Source: Basidiobolus meristosporus CBS 931.73
Lineage: Eukaryota > Basidiobolomycota > Basidiobolomycetes > Basidiobolales > Basidiobolaceae
Direction: 5' to 3'
NCBI GenBank assembly: GCA_002104905.1
Contig: MCFE01000261.1
Location: 1-64,000 of the forward strand
Length of the DNA: 64,000 nt
In this document: positions 59,201 to 64,000 of the stretch, piece after piece
Layout of the letters: the number at the start of each line of letters is the position of its first letter
Numbering within the stretch: position 1 is the first letter of the stretch
Program-made: the position numbers and the translations under genes
Notes under the pieces: model-generated
What the model saw: only the letters and a program-made list of their open reading frames with translations
Databases searched by the model: none
Told to the model about the DNA's origin: nothing

Positions 59201-59593
59201 CTATTACATCAACTAAGTGTTGACAAGAATGTGGAATTGGGTATTGCCTCCTCCATGTTGACTCACCAGGTGGGGTATTTAGTGTAACAGTGGGCTTTGG
59301 AATAGTGCAGAAGCTGTTCTTGAGTATGGCTTAGTTTCTTTCTATGGCCAGCTGAGTATTCAATTTGACTGAATGAGAATATGCTTGAAAAGTTGGGGTG
59401 GACTCCTCTGCTTCTGGATGAGGTAAGATAATATCTGGAATCTGATCCATTATTGGTGGCTGAGATTTAGTTATTCCAGGATATGAAACTGGTAGTCTGC
59501 CTACGTGAAAGCCAAGTTTGGTGAAGGTGTTTAGACTAATGACTACCTGAGGTCCATCTGGAATCTCAATAACTTTCATTTGATGGATTATAG

Positions 59594-62450
59594 TCATTGA
59601 ACCACAATGTATGCTGATTGGGTTGGTGATACCAATTCTTGGGGCTGAGAGTTCCTTAGCTGCAACTGACCATAACCCTGATTATGCTGGCTGGAAACTC
59701 CCATTGAATATGAGATATCTGGATGTGTTTCCTGTATGAAGCTCATCAGACTGATGAATATAAGCTGATAAGAGAACTCTGGGCTTTCAGATGGCCCCAA
59801 GCTCTCTTGATTTGTTTGTGTCCTGACCAAGTTAAGGTTTGTTTCCATTAGGGTAGCCGCCAATAAACATACTGCCTCTTGGTACTTCTTAAGTATCTCT
59901 TGAAGATATTTGGACTGTCTAAAGGTGATAGTCTGAGGACTTCTATCCATAGAGACCTCATCCTTGAGTAGTAACTGAGTTCTCCTAGATCAGACACCTT
60001 GTGCTTCTTAGATAGGCTGGATTTGGCCTCTTCCAATAGTTCTTGGTTATTGGTAGCTAGAGTGAGACCATCAGCATGTAGAGCTAACAAATTGGGATTT
60101 GTCCTATCTGGCTGATAAAAGGTACTATAGTCTGCAGTACTTCTTTGGAAGCTCAAAGATTCCAAATAAGAATCTACTTTGCAATTCCAGGCTCCAAGTG
60201 ATTGTTTGAAACCATATCGAGATTTCTAGAGCTTGCATACCAAATGAGGGTTATCTTGGTCAGCAAGCCTGTAAGGCTGGTCTGTGTACATGTCATCATC
60301 AGGCTCCTTATTCAGAAATGCAGTGTTTTACATCAGCACAGTAATAGAAAACACATATTCTGCTGCAATAGCCATTGGACTTGTTGTGTTGGAGAGTGTC
60401 ACATTGAGCCATTAGTGTCAAATGATACTAGAGTGTGCCAGGGAGACCAAGTGGACTTATACTTGGCCACAGAGTGTGAAATGTAGATCCTCATCTTAAT
60501 GCAAAGCAACCCCTATGTTACAATCATTGTGCTGGAGAAAATCAATTTTTTGCCCTTTTTTTGGGATCAATGTTGTGAAAGATATGTAGGAGCACAGTAG
60601 AACTGACAACATGCATCTGGTACTCAAGACCCATGGTCCTCTGACTCTAGCTCCTGAGGCTTGTAACACATCACAAAATGCATGGCAGTATCTTGGTCCA
60701 CTGGCACTAACTAGCACAATAAGTGCTTTGTATCAGTTTTACTTTAGGGCTAATATTTAAATATAGTGCCAGATGGTGCCAGGTAGTGCCAGTGGACTTA
60801 GATAATGCCATGCATTTTTGTGATATGTTACAAACCACAGGAGCTAGATTCAGAGTGCCATAGGTATTGAGTACCAGATGCATGTTATTAGTTCTCTGTG
60901 CTTTTACATATCTTGCACAATATTGATCCCAAAAAAAGGTCAAAAAATGGATATTCTCCAGAACAATAGGTGAAACGCAGGAGCTGCTTTTCATGAGAAT
61001 CTATAACTATGTTCTACACTCTGTGGCCAAGTTTAAATTCACTTGGCCTCTCTGGCACACTTTGGCATCATTTGGCACTCATAGCTCAATGCAGCACTAT
61101 CCAACAATACATGTTGATTATTAGTGTGATGAATTAAACTTGGCTGCCAGTGCAAGGGTCTCAGAGTAGTCCAGCCCTTTTGTTTGAGAGTATCTTTTGG
61201 CCACAAGTCTTGCCTTGTATCTTTCATCTAAACCAACAGCCTTGTATTTGTCTTTAACAATCACATGCATCCAATTGATTTTTGGCTGATTGGTAATTTG
61301 ACAAAGTCCCAATTTAATTTTCAATCAGGGCCTGACACTCCTCAGTCATGGCTGACCTCCAAAACCTTATCTAAGGACTAATTACAGCCTCTTTAAAGTC
61401 GGGGGTGCTTCAATATGGACTGAGTAGGCACAGGCCAAGTTTGTACCCTTCTTATGATAGTAATTTGGGCTATTTGCTGTTTGGTTTGATCTTCTGCCTT
61501 GTGATACTGGAATGAATACTTCTTGGATATTCTTTGGCACTAATTCAGAATGGACAACAGCTATGGAGTCCTCTGGAGTGAAAAATATCTCACTGTAGTG
61601 CTCTAGTTCCTTCCAGTCTCTTTGTAGACTTGAAAACCAATTTTTGTCATCATCTGATTACATTTTTGTTGAAATTCTGCATTTTCATCAAACAACACAT
61701 CCCTGAACTTGTTCAGCTTCTTAGCCTTATTATTATAGAGTCTGTATGCTTTTCTTGCATGGTAGTAGCCCAAAAATAGGTACTTTATGCTTTTTGACTA
61801 AAATTTTGCCTGATTTGTAGGCAGTTACTTGGCATAAGCTGTGCACACAAGTATTCTTGGATGTTCTGCATTTGATCCACATCTATACTGGGCCTCAAGT
61901 GGAGTAGAATCATGAAGTATTTGACTATAACTCCTACTTCTGAGATATGAATATTTGGCAACTGATTTGACACAGAAATTGAAGGATAATTTTTGATCAT
62001 GCATCATAGCTCTTGCCATATCACTCATTAATCTATTTGCACATTCTTACACTTCATTCTGCTGTGAGAAGCATGGTACAGTAGTCTCTTGAATTATCCC
62101 AAAAACTTGCAGAAGAGGATGAAGAGTTTAGAGGTATATTCTCTACCACTGTATGTGTGTATAGTATTGATTTTCTCTTCAGTTCCTCTTCCCCACTATG
62201 GCTATAAGCACCCTGAGCTCAGACAGAACTTCTTCCTTTCTCACCATGAAGTAGACTCACATGTATTTTGCATAATCATTAATCAAAGTAACCAAATACT
62301 TCATCCTGCTCAAGGGTGAATTTGCATAGGTCCACACACTTCTGAGTGAATCAAAATCTAATTTTTCTTTGATTTGATTAATCAGTGCACTTAAGCAGCT
62401 GTCTGGCTTATTATTCATATATGCAGGCTTCATAGTGCTTCATATTTGCT
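59594..62450 (-). mobile_element. Decayed Ty1/copia pol (integrase, RT), interrupted by a foldback element
   Basis: On the minus strand, from right to left: integrase (61785-62400; KYLVTLINDY, SGREYTSKLF, TVPCFSQQNEV, then ARAMMHDQKL and TPLEAQYRC), reverse transcriptase first part (61117-61330; ERYKARLVAKRYSQTKGLDY) and, beyond the insertion, second part (59594-60386; MDVKT, RYGFKQSLGAWN, ADYSTFYQP, HKVSDLGELSYY, THPDISYSMGVSSQ). The catalytic YVDD reads HADG, so it is dead even apart from the stops. It abuts the chromovirus near 59690. Confidence 0.8.
60387..61108. repeat. Foldback (long inverted-repeat) element, 722 bp
   Basis: Left arm 60387-60709 and right arm 60784-61108 are imperfect reverse complements (for example CCACTGGCACTA against TAGTGCCAGTGG at the inner edge, TGTTGGAGAG against the reverse of the outer right edge), with a 74-bp loop. 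Candidate 8-bp duplication ACTTGTTG (60379-60386) / ACATGTTG (61109-61116), one mismatch. It splits a copia RT. No transposase inside. Confidence 0.8.
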
Positions 62451-64000
62451 CGGTGATTAATTCTTATTTCATAAACTAGCTGCTGCTTAATCATTTTACA
62501 CAAATAGTCAAGATGGATATGTCCATTTCTCCAGTGCCATAGCATTCAAATGGTCTTAATGAGCTCTATATTTCATTGAGCAGACCTAACCAGCTAATAA
62601 ATCCAATTGCCCTATATGGCCAGAAACTCAATGGTGTTTTGACAGCTTCATAGCAAACCTTTGCTGGCATTATTATGACAGTACAGTGGCTTACAGCTAG
62701 TTCTGCTTAATGCTCCTGTACCAATTCACCAAATGGTATTTTTTTTCTACCTCCTGTTGCACCATTCATATATTCTACTTTAGAACCACCCCTCTTTATT
62801 TGCTTACCAACTACTACCTTGTTTCATGATCACATGACATCCCTAGTCTCCAATGTTCAAGCTAAATCATGTTGCTGAAGAAATCCCAGCTCCTTCCAGA
62901 AAGTTCTGATACATTCTAGCAACTTGTGGAAAGCTCCAACTGAAGATTACACCATGGAACATTATATGGATGTTCCCCTTTGGAATTTATGTAGCCAATA
63001 CCATATATGGTAACTACATGTCACATGACCTGGTCACATGTTCAGCTGACCCCTGACATATCCACATGTGACATTCTAGTCTCTTATTTGGTATATTTCT
63101 ATCTTGGCACACTTACAGTGCCTCACCCCAGAACCCCAACAGTAGTAGCCATTATCTCTCCGCATCTATATTGCCAAAAAGTATATATCAGCCTATCCTC
63201 CCCTTATGTATTCCCCAGTTTGATAAACACAGGTTGTGAATAGACAGCCTTGCCTTGGAAATTTGCCTTGCATTGGAAACACACCTTGCCTTGTTGATCC
63301 ATACCTAAGTCCTTTCCTAGTCCTGCCTTGCCTAGCTCTACCCTCCTGACTTGTGTCTATTCATAACACCTTGGATATTCTACATAGAGCTTAAATCAGA
63401 AAAAAACTATGACCTCCTGCTTACTAACCTCTACAAATGTGCATACATATGCCATATACCTTGTACTGCAGGTAACATATACATCTTGCAAACATATGCT
63501 TGATTGTTGTCACTTCTGCCATGCATACCTCCTGAATATCTGCAAAGAACTTCTTGGTATTTAGCCAATATATTCCTTCTCCCTCCTGGATTCTAGTCCC
63601 CCTATAGATGTGCTCTTGCTCTTGTTTGTGTGAGTTCTGTAACTGAATGCTGTAGGAGCGGGCTTATCAACAAGAGAGACCTGGCATACTTTGGTAAAGT
63701 TCTGCATATAAAGATTATTTTCTTTTTGCACCCAATCCAACTTTGCATTACTTAACTGATTACCCATGCATTGTGGCTGCTTAGCTTCTTAATGCCAAGG
63801 GCATAGGTGTCTCTAAATACACATTGGTCCATGCTATTATCCTGCTTTTCCCCATATGAGAAATTATTAGACTTGTTCCATTGCACCATGCCAGGGTGTG
63901 CGGCGCAATCCGCGGTTGTAAAAAACAATTGGGCGCAATATTATGGCTACCAGAAGGAAGGATTGTTCTTGGACAATTTTGCACTATGCGGGACAATCTT
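62451..64000. other. Remaining retroelement flank, unresolved
   Basis: About 1.5 kb, probably the upstream gag/leader side of the copia element. About 63245-63350 is full of CCTTG/TTGCC repeats in short, irregular steps. No gag zinc knuckle, LTR of the 348-bp family or host gene could be identified. Confidence 0.35.

Larger units (their letters stand above)
56445..59690 (-). mobile_element. Ty3/gypsy chromovirus, defective and interrupted
   Basis: Order on the minus strand: protease-like segment (59331-59690, AKELSAPRIGI then SLNTFTKLGFHVG), reverse transcriptase (58591-59200), RNase H (58079-58420), integrase (57411-58030) and a C-terminal chromodomain (56445-57056). This is the Ty3/gypsy order. 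Stops, frameshifts and a missing RT active-site segment make it inactive. A solo LTR interrupts the integrase. No flanking gypsy LTRs were identified; the ends are approximate. Confidence 0.85.

Noticed and set aside
1-64000. tRNA, rRNA, CRISPR arrays, riboswitches, bacterial operons
   Set aside because: None seen. Gene structure is eukaryotic throughout and no cloverleaf or direct-repeat array was recognised by eye; a tRNA scan was not possible.

Overview
The window is nuclear DNA from a fungus. Its genes are rich in short introns (mostly 50-70 nt, some down to 42-49 nt, with GT donors and AG acceptors). The gene set is fungal: a White Collar-1 type photoreceptor, an SREA/Fep1-type GATA factor, an Rlm1/MEF2-type MADS protein, an Mme1/YMR166C-type mitochondrial carrier, a Zrc1-type zinc transporter, an Arc1-like tRNA-binding protein and a class II DAHP synthase. 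An Integrator subunit 6 homologue, a LITAF-domain protein, endonuclease V and a retrotransposon-rich flank fit an early-diverging (non-Dikarya) lineage better than an ascomycete or basidiomycete. The species cannot be fixed from sequence alone. Exon structures were worked out by hand from reading frames, splice signals and remembered family motifs; no alignment was run.

Layout. 1-2549 is a 5'-truncated WC-1 homologue (+). 2550-6100 has no recognisable gene. 6101-7121 is a MADS-box gene (+). 7790-8920 is a Ctr copper transporter with a cysteine/methionine-rich ectodomain (-). 11073-12300 is an Arc1/AIMP1-like protein (+). 13186-14578 is an oxysterol-binding protein (+). 14900-16183 is a farnesylated type I Hsp40 (-). 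17162-18188 is endonuclease V (-). 18418-18968 is a Cdc25/Acr2-like rhodanese phosphatase (-). 19412-21249 is class II DAHP synthase (-). 22181-23747 is Ddi1 (-), divergent from 24159-27198, Integrator subunit 6 (+). 27843-29780 is an ERGIC-53/Emp47-type cargo lectin (-). 31048-31825 is APC10/Doc1 (+), convergent with 32147-33727, a CDF zinc transporter (-). 34000-38400 is gene-poor with two small candidate genes. About 38.4-40.1 kb is an SREA/Fep1-like GATA factor (+). 40638-41868 is a mitochondrial carrier (-). 42509-43174 is an unknown single-pass membrane protein (-). 44183-44696 is a LITAF-domain protein (-). 48472-49274 is a possible BTB-fold protein (+).

From about 49.4 kb to the end the sequence changes to AT-rich, ORF-poor DNA made of nested LTR-retrotransposon remains. 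There are at least five related LTRs (348 bp class) and a complete 3.28-kb non-autonomous Ty1/copia-type element with a 5-bp target duplication, inside an older copia RNase H. A chromodomain Ty3/gypsy element (chromovirus) is interrupted by a solo LTR with a perfect 5-bp duplication. A decayed copia RT/integrase is interrupted by a 722-bp foldback element.

Themes. Metal handling recurs (copper import, zinc efflux/storage, an iron-type GATA regulator, a mitochondrial carrier of the Mme1 family), but the genes are not clustered as a pathway. The most notable points are an apparent Integrator subunit in a fungus, a 17-nt microexon inside the LOV region of WC-1 and a 9-nt microexon in INTS6, a GATA factor whose first zinc finger has decayed, and the layered retroelement stack in which insertion order can be read from target duplications.
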